DNA from: an uncultured Clostridia bacterium
Lineage (GTDB): Bacteria; Bacillota; Clostridia; Christensenellales; Aristaeellaceae
Direction: 5' to 3'
DNA: 64,000 nt
NCBI GenBank assembly: GCA_946411525.1
Contig: CAMKEI010000005.1
Span: 1-64,000 of the forward strand
Of the stretch, positions 46,258 to 54,193 are shown piece after piece; the first letter of the stretch is position 1, and every line of letters starts with the position of its first letter. The position numbers and the translations under genes are program-made. The notes beneath the pieces were generated by a model. The model saw only the letters and a list, made by a program, of their open reading frames with translations, did no database searches and was not told the DNA's origin.

Positions 46258-46452
46258 TCAGGCGTTCTTCTCTTCGTCCTTGTTGACGACGACCTGGACG
46301 CCGTTATAATAACCGCAATTCTTGCACACGCGATGGGACAGCTTCATCTGTCCGCACTGGGGGCACTTGCCGATTCCCGGCAGGGTCAGCTTCCAGTTGG
46401 CGCGGCGGCTGTGCTTGCGAGCCTTCGAGATTTTCCCTTTCGGAAGAGCCAT
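46258..46452 (-). CDS. rpmF: 50S ribosomal protein L32
   Basis: The 64-aa product begins [20 protein letters not shown], the L32 hallmark, and has a zinc site of four cysteines (30, 33, 43, 46), so it is the zinc-binding form. It follows the DUF177 gene by 3 nt, the standard yceD-rpmF pair. Confidence 0.97.
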   Translation of the reverse strand: MALPKGKISKARKHSRRANWKLTLPGIGKCPQCGQMKLSHRVCKNCGYYNGVQVVVNKDEEKNA

Positions 46453-46455
46453 GAG

Positions 46456-46947
46456 TCACACCTCCTCATTCTTTTCAAGCAATTGCTGCAGTCCCGCGAA
46501 GGGGTATTGGATCCCCGGTTCGGAAGGGGCTGCTTCCGGGTCCCTGTATTCAAAGCCCGGACAATCCTCTCTGCAGAGAAAGCGGATCGGCAGAGCCATG
46601 ACGGCGTATGACATAACCAGCTTGTCCAGGAAGACCTCGTGCCCTTGGTAGGCAAAGATCTCATCATCCTCCATATCGCCGTTCCGGCGGAACACTTCGT
46701 CGAACTCGTTTTCGACTTCGGCCTGTGCGTCCTCCAGGCAGTTGGCGCAGGGAGCATGGGCAACGGTCCTGAGCTTGCCCTTGACCGAAATGTTTCCCTC
46801 TTCATCCGACAGGAACCCGCCCTCAACGGCACAATCGTCTATCCGGACGGTATCGCCGCTGATCTCCTGATCCGCAATGGCCTGCAGACCTGAGAAAAGG
46901 TACTCCTGACCGGGATGGGCTAAAGCATCCGATACGTCAAGTTTCAT
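46456..46947 (-). CDS. yceD: DUF177/YceD family protein
   Basis: The 163-aa product carries the family core LRTVAHAPCANCLEDAQAEVENEFDEVF. YceD homologues are linked to 23S rRNA accumulation or ribosome assembly in some organisms; the precise role is not fixed. The start has AGGTGAGG upstream, with a leader of only about 20 nt from a consensus promoter. Confidence 0.92.
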   Translation of the reverse strand: MKLDVSDALAHPGQEYLFSGLQAIADQEISGDTVRIDDCAVEGGFLSDEEGNISVKGKLRTVAHAPCANCLEDAQAEVENEFDEVFRRNGDMEDDEIFAYQGHEVFLDKLVMSYAVMALPIRFLCREDCPGFEYRDPEAAPSEPGIQYPFAGLQQLLEKNEEV

Positions 46948-46975
46948 GTCCTCACCTCAAAAGTGACCGGTTGAT

Positions 46976-47004
46976 ATTATAGTTCGATGCAAATCGTTTG
47001 TCAA
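46976..47004 (-). promoter_or_regulatory. Consensus sigma-A promoter of yceD-rpmF
   Basis: TTGACA and TATAAT, both perfect, are separated by exactly 17 bp on the minus strand. This is the strongest promoter seen in the window. Confidence 0.95.
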
Positions 47005-47016
47005 CAAAAGATTTGC
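46989..47016. promoter_or_regulatory. 28-bp palindrome over the yceD-rpmF -35 element (candidate operator)
   Basis: GCAAATCGTTTGT-CA-ACAAAAGATTTGC has 13-nt arms with one mismatch and a 2-bp centre. It covers the -35 box and half the spacer. It also lies just after the ackA stop but is AT-rich with no T tail, so an operator is more likely than a terminator. Confidence 0.65.
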
Positions 47017-47023
47017 GCCGTTT

Positions 47024-48262
47024 TCACTCGTCCCGGACCTTGCCGGTTGTGACCAGATCGAGCGTATCGCGGGCAATCATGATCTCCTCATTCGTGGGAA
47101 TCACACATACGGTGACCTTGCTGTCATCCGCGGAGATCACTGCTTCCTTGCGGGTCCTGTTCTTTTCCGGGTCGATCTTCGCGCCCAAGAATTCAAGGCC
47201 TTCAATCACCTTCGCGCGCAGATCGGCGTTGTTCTCACCGATGCCAGCAGTAAAGACGATGATATCCACACCGCCAAGGGCCGCCGCGTAGGAACCGATA
47301 TACTTCTTGATGCCGTAAATCAGCATCTCCTGCGCCAGTCTGGCGTTCGGATCCCCATTTGCTGCCAGTTCGTCAATATCCCGGCAGTCACTGCTCTTGC
47401 CGCTGATGCCCAGCAGTCCGCTCTTCTTGTTCATCATAGTCAGCACCTCGTCCACGCTGACCGGATGGCCCACAGGCGTTCCGTCATCATTCAGGGGATT
47501 GTTGGCGATAAACTGCACCACGGCGGGATCGCAGCTGCCACAGCGGGTGCCCATCAGCAGGCCCTCCAGAGGCGTCAGGCCCATGGAAGTATCCTGGCAC
47601 TTGCCGTCCATGACCGCGCTCAGGCTGGAGCCGTTGCCCAGATGGCAGATGATGATTTTCTTTCCTTTGGGGCTGATCCCCAGGAACTCGCATACCCGGC
47701 GGCTGACATACCGGTGGCTGGTGCCATGGAAGCCGTAGCGGCGGACGTGCAGCTTTTCCTCGTACATCTTCGGTACGCCGTACATATATGCCTTCGGGGG
47801 CATGGTCTGATGGAAGGCAGTATCGAACACCGCAACCTGAGGTGTTCCCTTCATGACTTTTTCACAGGCTTCAATACCCATCAGGTTTGCAGGATTGTGA
47901 AGCGGCCCCAGCGGGAAACAATCGCGGATCGCCTGCTTGGCCGCGTCGTTGACAATGACGGAAGCCGTGAACGCGCTGCCGCCGTGCAGCACCCGGTGCC
48001 CCACAGCGCCGATCTCGTCAGTGCTTTTGATTACGCCGAACTCCGGATCCTGGAGGATCTTGAGCATCAGCTGGGCGGCAGCTTCATGATCCGGAATCTC
48101 CTGGGAGATCTCCGTCTTTTTGTCGCCTGCGCTGTGCTTGAGCCTGCTGCCCTCAATGCCGATCCGCTCGACCAGACCCTTGGCCAGCTCCTTCTCACCG
48201 TCCATGTCGATCAGCTGGTACTTCAGGGAGGATGAACCTGCATTCACAACCAGAATCTTCAT
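47024..48262 (-). CDS. ackA: Acetate kinase
   Basis: AckA converts acetyl phosphate plus ADP to acetate plus ATP, the energy-yielding end of acetogenic fermentation. The 412-aa product starts MKILVVNAGSSSLKYQL and has VFDTAFHQTMPPKAYMYG, HLGNGSSLSAV, GLLMGTRCGSCDP and FTAGIGEN. The track extends 33 codons upstream; the ATG at 48262 follows AAAAGGAG. No pta is adjacent. It is transcribed divergently from tmcAL. Confidence 0.97.
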   Translation of the reverse strand: MKILVVNAGSSSLKYQLIDMDGEKELAKGLVERIGIEGSRLKHSAGDKKTEISQEIPDHEAAAQLMLKILQDPEFGVIKSTDEIGAVGHRVLHGGSAFTASVIVNDAAKQAIRDCFPLGPLHNPANLMGIEACEKVMKGTPQVAVFDTAFHQTMPPKAYMYGVPKMYEEKLHVRRYGFHGTSHRYVSRRVCEFLGISPKGKKIIICHLGNGSSLSAVMDGKCQDTSMGLTPLEGLLMGTRCGSCDPAVVQFIANNPLNDDGTPVGHPVSVDEVLTMMNKKSGLLGISGKSSDCRDIDELAANGDPNARLAQEMLIYGIKKYIGSYAAALGGVDIIVFTAGIGENNADLRAKVIEGLEFLGAKIDPEKNRTRKEAVISADDSKVTVCVIPTNEEIMIARDTLDLVTTGKVRDE

Positions 48263-48301
48263 ATTGATCTTGCTCCTTTTTTTATTTGAGAACCAAATAA
48301 T

Positions 48302-48307
48302 ATTATA
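48302..48307 (-). promoter_or_regulatory. -10 element of the ackA promoter
   Basis: A perfect TATAAT lies about 40 nt upstream of ackA. No good -35 is found 16-18 bp away (best TTCCTT), so only the -10 is marked. Confidence 0.5.
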
Positions 48308-48319
48308 CTCCCGTTTCGC

Positions 48320-48348
48320 TTGAAAAGGAAGACCTAAAATGCTAAACT
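48320..48348 (+). promoter_or_regulatory. Sigma-A promoter of tmcAL
   Basis: TTGAAA and TAAACT are separated by 17 bp on the plus strand, about 80 nt upstream of the start, and divergent from the ackA promoter. Confidence 0.75.
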
Positions 48349-48429
48349 CAACAGGAATCATAGGCTCCCGGGCCCGCCATCCGGCCGCATGGACACCCGG
48401 TCCGGGACCGGCTGAAGGAGGTGTCCGCC

Positions 48430-49623
48430 GTGAAGATCCTCGGTATCATCGCTGAATACGATCCTTTTCATAACGGACACCTGTATCATCTTACAGAAGC
48501 AAAAAAACAGACCTGCCCGGATCTGACTTACGTCGTGCTGTCCCCCTGTGTCAAGCAGCGGGGCGGACTGTCGCTCCTTTCGCCTGCTGACCGGGCGCGC
48601 TGTGCGCTGGCCGCAGGCGCGGATGCGGTCTTCTGTCTGCCGGTGTGCTGGACACTCCGTGACGCTGAGCATTACGCCCTCGGAGCCGTTGCACTGCTGT
48701 CCCGGCTCGGCGTTACCCATCTCGCTTTCGGAGCCGAAACAGCGGATCTCACCCTGCTCAGCCGTGCGGCGCTTCTCCTGGAAGAACCGCCTGCAGCCTT
48801 TGATGCCATCCTGAAGGAACACCTTGGCAGCGGCAAAGGCTGGCCTGCCGCGGTATCCTCCGCGCTCTCCGCCGTCCTTCCGGAGGCGGCAGGACTGCTG
48901 GACGCGCCCAACAATATCCTTGCCGTCTGTTACCTCCGGGCTTGCCGTCGTCTGGGCGCGCCCCTTCATCCTATGGTGATTCACCGCTCAGGCAGCTATC
49001 ACGACGCCGCCGTCAATCCGGCTTCCCCTTCCGCCTCGGCGCTGCGGGAAGCGCTTCTTTCAGGCAATTATGCCGCAGCGGACACAGCTGTTCCGGATTG
49101 TACTGCCTCAATACTGCGCCGCCGGTTTCTGGAGGGCCGTATCCCGGATGAACGGATTCTCGACAGCCTCCTTCTCTCCGAACTCCGGGCCATGAGCGAA
49201 GAAGACTGCCGTCTCCTCCCCGATCTTTCCGAAGGAATGGAAAACGCCCTGCGTACCGCTGCTGCCGCCGCGCGTACCCGCCGCGAACTGATATCCGCCC
49301 TCACCGGGAAGCGTTACCCGGCGGCGCGGATCAGCCGCCTGTGCGCCTGTGCGCTGCTTGGCCTGACGGAAAGCCTTCTGAAAAGCGCTCCCCTTCCGGA
49401 AAGCGCGTTGCTGCTGGGACTCCGGTCAAATCCTGAAATGACCGCCCTGTGGAAGGATTCATCCTTCCCTGTTATTTCTTCCTTCACGGAATGGAAAACG
49501 GCGGCGCATCCTGCTGATCTGGCCGCCTGGCGCCTGTGGGCGCAGTGCTGCCGCCTGCCTGATACGCTGCCGTTCAGCGAAAAAATATCCAATATTCGGG
49601 AACCCGCCGGCCCGGTACGGTAA
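48430..49623 (+). CDS. tmcAL: tRNA(Met) cytidine acetate ligase
   Basis: TmcAL (YlbM) acetylates the wobble C34 of elongator tRNA-Met using acetate and ATP. The 397-aa product has the nucleotidyltransferase motif IIAEYDPFHNGHLYHL at the N-terminus and the HUP-type fold. The track starts at GTG 48421, inside the Shine-Dalgarno; GTG 48430 is 8 nt after GGAGG. It is divergent from ackA, whose product supplies its substrate. Its TAA stop abuts the stop of the convergent MATE gene with no base between. Confidence 0.93.
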   Translation: MKILGIIAEYDPFHNGHLYHLTEAKKQTCPDLTYVVLSPCVKQRGGLSLLSPADRARCALAAGADAVFCLPVCWTLRDAEHYALGAVALLSRLGVTHLAFGAETADLTLLSRAALLLEEPPAAFDAILKEHLGSGKGWPAAVSSALSAVLPEAAGLLDAPNNILAVCYLRACRRLGAPLHPMVIHRSGSYHDAAVNPASPSASALREALLSGNYAAADTAVPDCTASILRRRFLEGRIPDERILDSLLLSELRAMSEEDCRLLPDLSEGMENALRTAAAAARTRRELISALTGKRYPAARISRLCACALLGLTESLLKSAPLPESALLLGLRSNPEMTALWKDSSFPVISSFTEWKTAAHPADLAAWRLWAQCCRLPDTLPFSEKISNIREPAGPVR

Positions 49624-51393
49624 TCAGATCCGCATCGTCAGCACGTTCATTCCGAGCAGATTCTGATAGCTGATCCGGCTGGCCATTTTCAGAACCAGGT
49701 GAATCCCGACGTTTCTGCCCAGGTCGTCCATCTCCATGGTCGCGGCGTATTCGGTGGGGTTGAAAGCCCTGCAGTTGTCCCGGATCCGGAGGATGATCTC
49801 ATTTCCGCTGTGGACCACGCGGATATCTACGGAATGTTTCTTCTGGTCTTTTGTAAAGCCGTGGGCAATCACGTTTCCCGCCATCTCTTCAAGGCAGAGG
49901 CCTGCCAGGTACGTCCTGCGGCTGTCGATGCCCCGCTTTCCGCAGAAGTCCATGACCTGCCGGGATACGCTGACGACTTCTTCCATGTTTCTGACGGTAA
50001 TGTCGATACGCTTCTCCTCTGTGGCCCCGAAGTCCTCCGGAATCGCCATCAGGTCCTCCAGCGTCCGCGGGCAGCGCTTCAGCGAAAGCCAGGCGCCGGT
50101 CACAATCACAGCCGCGCACAGCACTCCGTTCAGCACGTTGGAAACATACAGGCCGTTCATCTTCATCAGCGGAATCAGCAGAAAACTGAACAGCACCACG
50201 CCGACCATGCCGTCGATCACCGGCAGGATGATTGACATGGCTTTCTTTTCAATTGTCTGCGTATAGCCGGCAAAATGCAGGCTGAGCATGGCCGGAGGCA
50301 TGCACAGTGGCAGGATCCGGAATCCCATGACTGTCATCATATACACCGGATCGGTCTGATCCCGGTAAAACAGCTGCGTCAGCGGCTCCGCCAGGAGGAT
50401 CAGGAGCGCTACAATCACGCACATCACCATCATGCCCTTCGTCATCGCGATTTTCAGCGTGTCAATCAGGGATCTGCGGTCTTCCTCCCCGATGCTGATA
50501 CTGAAGAGCATCCGCGAAACGGCGACCATTCCGAAGGGAACCGCCCAGATCACAGCCAGCAGCGAGTTTGACGCGGCGAAAGCGGAAAGGCCGACGCTGC
50601 CGACATATTTCAGCACCAGCCCGTTCACGATCAGGCAGCGGAACATTTCCACGAAGCGGGAAAGCGCGCCGGGATATCCAAGGCGGACAATCTGCGGAGC
50701 GTCTTTCCACCGGCATTTCCGAAACGAAAACTTCCACTCGGATCTTCCCGTCAGATACCATACCGACAGAACCGCCAGAAAAGTCCACGAAGCGATGGAT
50801 GTGCTGAGTCCGAGTCCGAAAGTACCCATGGAAAAGGTCACCACAAACAGATGATCCAGAACGGCGTTCACAGCAAAACAGGCGATACTGGCAATCATCG
50901 TGCGCCTTGTCTGGTTTTCCAGCGAAAGAAACGCAAACAGCTGCTGGCCGATCACCAGCGCTGGGATTCCGATCGCCTGTCCGAGGATATACTGATTCAG
51001 CATCTTCAGATCAGGCTCCTGGGAAACCAGGATACAGGTCGCGTTTGTCAGAACGCCGGTGACCAGAATGACGGACGTCAGCAGCGACAGCCCGGCGGAA
51101 ATCAGCAGGTTGACGGTAAACAGACCGTGGATCTGCTCACGGTTCCTGGCCAGGTACCGGCCGTAGAGGATCTGGGAGCCGCTGACAAACATGATGCTCG
51201 CCGCATACAGAAAGTGATTGAGCGGACCGAACAGTCCGATGGCGCTCATCGCGGTCTTTCCAATTACATTGCTGGCATACAGGCTGTCCACAATCCCGTT
51301 GACGGCGTTGATCACAATCAGCAGCACCTGGAAAGGAAGCAGCCTGAAAAACAGTCCGGTCAGCAGTTTATAGTCGGATGATCCCTGTTTCAT
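49624..51393 (-). CDS. MATE-family transporter fused to a GHKL (RsbW-like) ATPase domain
   Basis: The first 450 or so residues of this 589-aa protein are a polytopic MATE carrier (two bundles, NAVNGIVDSLYASNVIG in the first helix, GYPGALSRFVEMFRCL at the start of the second half). The last 130 residues form a HATPase_c domain like anti-sigma serine kinases: N box LEEMAGNVIAHGF, D box RIRDNCRAFNP, and G2-like GRNVGIHLVLKMA. The Gly normally after the D-box Asp is replaced. MATE proteins export drugs or metabolites using ion gradients; an ATPase of this type is not needed for that, so the tail may be a regulator or kinase. It follows the FAD dehydrogenase gene by 16 nt. Confidence 0.88.
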   Translation of the reverse strand: MKQGSSDYKLLTGLFFRLLPFQVLLIVINAVNGIVDSLYASNVIGKTAMSAIGLFGPLNHFLYAASIMFVSGSQILYGRYLARNREQIHGLFTVNLLISAGLSLLTSVILVTGVLTNATCILVSQEPDLKMLNQYILGQAIGIPALVIGQQLFAFLSLENQTRRTMIASIACFAVNAVLDHLFVVTFSMGTFGLGLSTSIASWTFLAVLSVWYLTGRSEWKFSFRKCRWKDAPQIVRLGYPGALSRFVEMFRCLIVNGLVLKYVGSVGLSAFAASNSLLAVIWAVPFGMVAVSRMLFSISIGEEDRRSLIDTLKIAMTKGMMVMCVIVALLILLAEPLTQLFYRDQTDPVYMMTVMGFRILPLCMPPAMLSLHFAGYTQTIEKKAMSIILPVIDGMVGVVLFSFLLIPLMKMNGLYVSNVLNGVLCAAVIVTGAWLSLKRCPRTLEDLMAIPEDFGATEEKRIDITVRNMEEVVSVSRQVMDFCGKRGIDSRRTYLAGLCLEEMAGNVIAHGFTKDQKKHSVDIRVVHSGNEIILRIRDNCRAFNPTEYAATMEMDDLGRNVGIHLVLKMASRISYQNLLGMNVLTMRI

Positions 51394-51409
51394 CGGTTCA
51401 CGCTCCCGT

Positions 51410-52786
51410 TCAGTTGTTTCCCAGGATTATTCTCGCCACATGCACGCCGCTTGCACTCGCGTGAGACAGGCTGTGTGTCACGCCGCTGCCGTCTCCGATA
51501 ATAAACAGGCCGGGATATGCGGTTTCGAGGTTTTCATCCAGTTCCGCCTCCATATTGTAGAACTTGACCTCCACACCGTAGAGAAGCGTATCGTCGTTCG
51601 CCGTCCCTGGCGCGATCTTGTCCAGCGCATAGATCATCTCGATGATCCCGTCGAGGATCCGCTTGGGGATTACCAGGCTCAGGTCCCCCGGAGTCGCGGC
51701 CAGCGTCGGTGTGACAAACGAGTCCGCAATCCGTGAGGGAGTGCTCCTGCGACCCCGGACCAGATCGCCGAAGCGCTGCACGATCACGCCTCCCCCGAGC
51801 ATGTTGCTCAGCCGGGCGATGGATTCGCCGTATCCGTTCGAGTCCTTGAAAGGCTCCGAGAAATGCTTGCTCACCAGCAGGGCGAAATTCGTGTTCTCCG
51901 TGTGCTTTGAGGGATCCTCATAGCTGTGGCCGTTCACCGTTACGATGCCGTTCGTGTTTTCACTGACCACCGCCCCGTACGGATTCATGCAGAAGGTCCG
52001 GACAAGATCCTCAAATTTCTCTGTCCTGTAGACGATCTTGCTCTCATAAAGCTCGTCCGTAAGATGGCTGAATACCTGCGCGGGCAGTTCCACACGCACG
52101 CCGATGTCGACGCGGTTGCTTTTTGTGGGAATACCCATTTCCCGGCAGATCCCTTCCATCCACTTGCTGCCGCTTCTTCCGACGGAAATCACGCATTTCG
52201 GCGCGGTAAAGCTTCTGCCGTCCTCCAAGGACACTCGGTATGTCTCTCCCTCGCGGGAAACAGATGTTACGGCGGTCTCGAAGTAGAAATCGACTTTTTC
52301 CTTCAGCTCTTTGTAAAGATTCTCCAGCACGACATAGTTGATGTCGGTTCCCAGATGGCGCACCTGTGCGTCCAGCAGATGCAGTCCGTTCTGCAGGCAG
52401 ATCTTCCGGATAGACGTATCGGCGGTGGAATACAGTTTCGTCCCTTCGCCGCCGTATTTGAGGTTGATCGCGTCCACGTACCGCATCAGCTCGAGCGCGC
52501 GGGCTTTGCCGACGTGTTCATGCAGACTGCCGCCGAAGTCGTTGGTAATGTTGTATTTCCCGTCGGAAAAAGCGCCTGCACCTCCGAAACCGCTCATGAT
52601 AGAGCAGGTTTTGCAGCGGACGCAGGATTTAATCTTTTTCCCGTCGATGGGGCATTTTCTTTTATCCAGGGTCCGGCCCAGTTCAAACACGGCAGTTCTC
52701 AGCGGTTTTCCCGCCTTCTCCGTCAGTTCATAGGCGGTAAAGATCCCTCCGGGACCCGCACCGATAATCAGCACGTCATATTCCAT
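51410..52786 (-). CDS. FAD-dependent dehydrogenase (COG2509 type)
   Basis: The 458-aa product has an N-terminal dinucleotide fold (DVLIIGAGPGGIFTAYEL) and the late FAD motif GLFIIGDGSGVTHSLSHASASG. Near residue 45-62 it has CPIDGKKIKSCVRCKTCSI, four cysteines that could hold a metal or iron-sulfur centre. GFGGAGAFSDGKYN follows. These features match a conserved family of predicted flavoprotein dehydrogenases whose substrate is unknown. ATG is preceded by an extended -10 promoter. It heads a two-gene unit with the MATE fusion. Confidence 0.9.
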   Translation of the reverse strand: MEYDVLIIGAGPGGIFTAYELTEKAGKPLRTAVFELGRTLDKRKCPIDGKKIKSCVRCKTCSIMSGFGGAGAFSDGKYNITNDFGGSLHEHVGKARALELMRYVDAINLKYGGEGTKLYSTADTSIRKICLQNGLHLLDAQVRHLGTDINYVVLENLYKELKEKVDFYFETAVTSVSREGETYRVSLEDGRSFTAPKCVISVGRSGSKWMEGICREMGIPTKSNRVDIGVRVELPAQVFSHLTDELYESKIVYRTEKFEDLVRTFCMNPYGAVVSENTNGIVTVNGHSYEDPSKHTENTNFALLVSKHFSEPFKDSNGYGESIARLSNMLGGGVIVQRFGDLVRGRRSTPSRIADSFVTPTLAATPGDLSLVIPKRILDGIIEMIYALDKIAPGTANDDTLLYGVEVKFYNMEAELDENLETAYPGLFIIGDGSGVTHSLSHASASGVHVARIILGNN

Positions 52787-52834
52787 GAATCATTCAGTTC
52801 TTTCTGTTAATCGTCCGGTTTTCTCCGGCTCTTG

Positions 52835-52840
52835 ATTATA
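52835..52840 (-). promoter_or_regulatory. Extended -10 promoter of the FAD-dehydrogenase operon
   Basis: TGTTATAAT on the minus strand gives an extended -10 (TGn plus TATAAT). The -35 region is only T-rich, which suits the extended class. Confidence 0.6.
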
Positions 52841-52947
52841 ACATCTGCCTCGGTAAAAAGAAAATATTTTTTGCTTTTCTTTTCAGAATTGTTTCATCTT
52901 CTTGTCGAATTTGCGAATTTCCTCTTCCTTCTTTTTTCTATCTATAG

Positions 52948-52953
52948 TATAAT
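52948..52953 (+). promoter_or_regulatory. -10 element before the LCP gene
   Basis: A perfect TATAAT lies 42 nt upstream of the LCP start in an AT-rich region; a clear -35 is lacking (TTCCTT at 17 bp). Confidence 0.5.
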
Positions 52954-52995
52954 GATAGTTGTATCTTCAGTAATCTTCGAAGGAGTGTTGCATTC

Positions 52996-54177
52996 ATGCG
53001 AAAACTCTTTGTCCTGATCCTCGCGCTTTTGCTGCTGCCCCTTTCACCTGTTTTCGCAGAAGAGGCTGCTCAGTCGGAACCGTCGGTCACGCTTTCGCCC
53101 GAGGAATGGGCCAAACAGGTCATGAATGAAAACTCGCCGCTGTCGATTGACGTCATTCCCTATGACGAGCTGCCGCCGGTTGTCGAGGGACAGCATCATT
53201 ATCTGCTGCTCTGTATCGACCAGTGGGCCAGGGACGCCCGCCCGGACGGCATAAAGGTTCCTACCTATGCAAACGGCAGCCGGAAGGATATGTACGGCAA
53301 TACGGACGGTATCGTGCTGGTCACTCTGGATACCAGGGCCCACCGGATTATGCTTACATCGATTATCCGGGACGCGTTGATCAAAAAAACGAATCTGGAA
53401 GAATCCGACGGGGACAAATACGGACGGATCAACCGGGTCTACAACGACTACGGTCCTGAGACGCTCTGTCAGATTATCAGCCAGCATCTGGGCGTCCGGG
53501 TTGAGAAATATATCCTGTTCACCTTTAAGCAGATCGCCAACATCGTCGACTATATGGGCGGCGTACAGATTGAGCTGACAGACGCCGAGATCAGCGCGCT
53601 GAGATACACGGTCCTTCAGGGAACCGTTACCGACCCGAATGGTCATGATATTCAGTCCGGCGGACACCATCCGGCCGGCCTCTACACCTTTAAAACAACA
53701 GCCTGGGCCGAGGAAAAGAACAAAACCACTGAGAAGAATCAGAAAAATGACCCGTCCAAGGTTGTCAAGCGGACCGGGGGATGCTCCGCAGTACTCTATA
53801 TGCGTATCCGCAAATTCGGCGGCGGCGGTGATTTTATGCGGACTGCCCGCGCGCGCAAAGTCCTGAGCCTTCTGGCGGACAAGTGCCGGTCCATGACCTG
53901 GGAGGATGCGCAGGCTCTGGCTAACAACATCCTTGAGAATAACAATAAAACCAATATGAATGTTGCGGATATGCTCCAGGCGGCTGAATATGCTTTCTCC
54001 CTGCGGGAATGCACGATCGAGGAACTGCGGATCCCGATTGATGGCGCGGTCCGTTCCCATCATTATGCCGGCATGGCCACGCAGGAAATCAACTGGCCTT
54101 ATTGCCGCGAAGCAATGGAGGACTATCTGCAGAACAGTTTCCTTGTGGCTGATGATGAAGACGACGATGACTTCTGA
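52996..54177 (+). CDS. LytR-CpsA-Psr (LCP) family protein, secreted
   Basis: LCP enzymes attach wall polymers such as teichoic acids or polysaccharides to peptidoglycan. The 393-aa product has a signal peptide ending PVFAEE and an LCP domain (about 75-320): YGNTDGIVLVTLD, LTSIIRDALI, GRINRVYNDYGPETLC, VDYMGGVQIEL, and YMRIRKFGGGGDFMRTARARKVL. The usual RxxRQ ends in Ala instead of Gln, so phosphate binding may be altered. The mature protein appears cleaved rather than membrane-anchored, since the hydrophobic stretch ends in an AxA-type site. ATG follows GAAGGAG. The next gene begins 16 nt on. Confidence 0.9.
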   Translation: MRKLFVLILALLLLPLSPVFAEEAAQSEPSVTLSPEEWAKQVMNENSPLSIDVIPYDELPPVVEGQHHYLLLCIDQWARDARPDGIKVPTYANGSRKDMYGNTDGIVLVTLDTRAHRIMLTSIIRDALIKKTNLEESDGDKYGRINRVYNDYGPETLCQIISQHLGVRVEKYILFTFKQIANIVDYMGGVQIELTDAEISALRYTVLQGTVTDPNGHDIQSGGHHPAGLYTFKTTAWAEEKNKTTEKNQKNDPSKVVKRTGGCSAVLYMRIRKFGGGGDFMRTARARKVLSLLADKCRSMTWEDAQALANNILENNNKTNMNVADMLQAAEYAFSLRECTIEELRIPIDGAVRSHHYAGMATQEINWPYCREAMEDYLQNSFLVADDEDDDDF

Positions 54178-54193
54178 TGGATAGGAGCATGCG

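Noticed and set aside
44609-46309. 566-aa plus-strand ORF, His-rich
   Set aside because: Antisense of valS; the His richness is a product of reading valS codons backwards.
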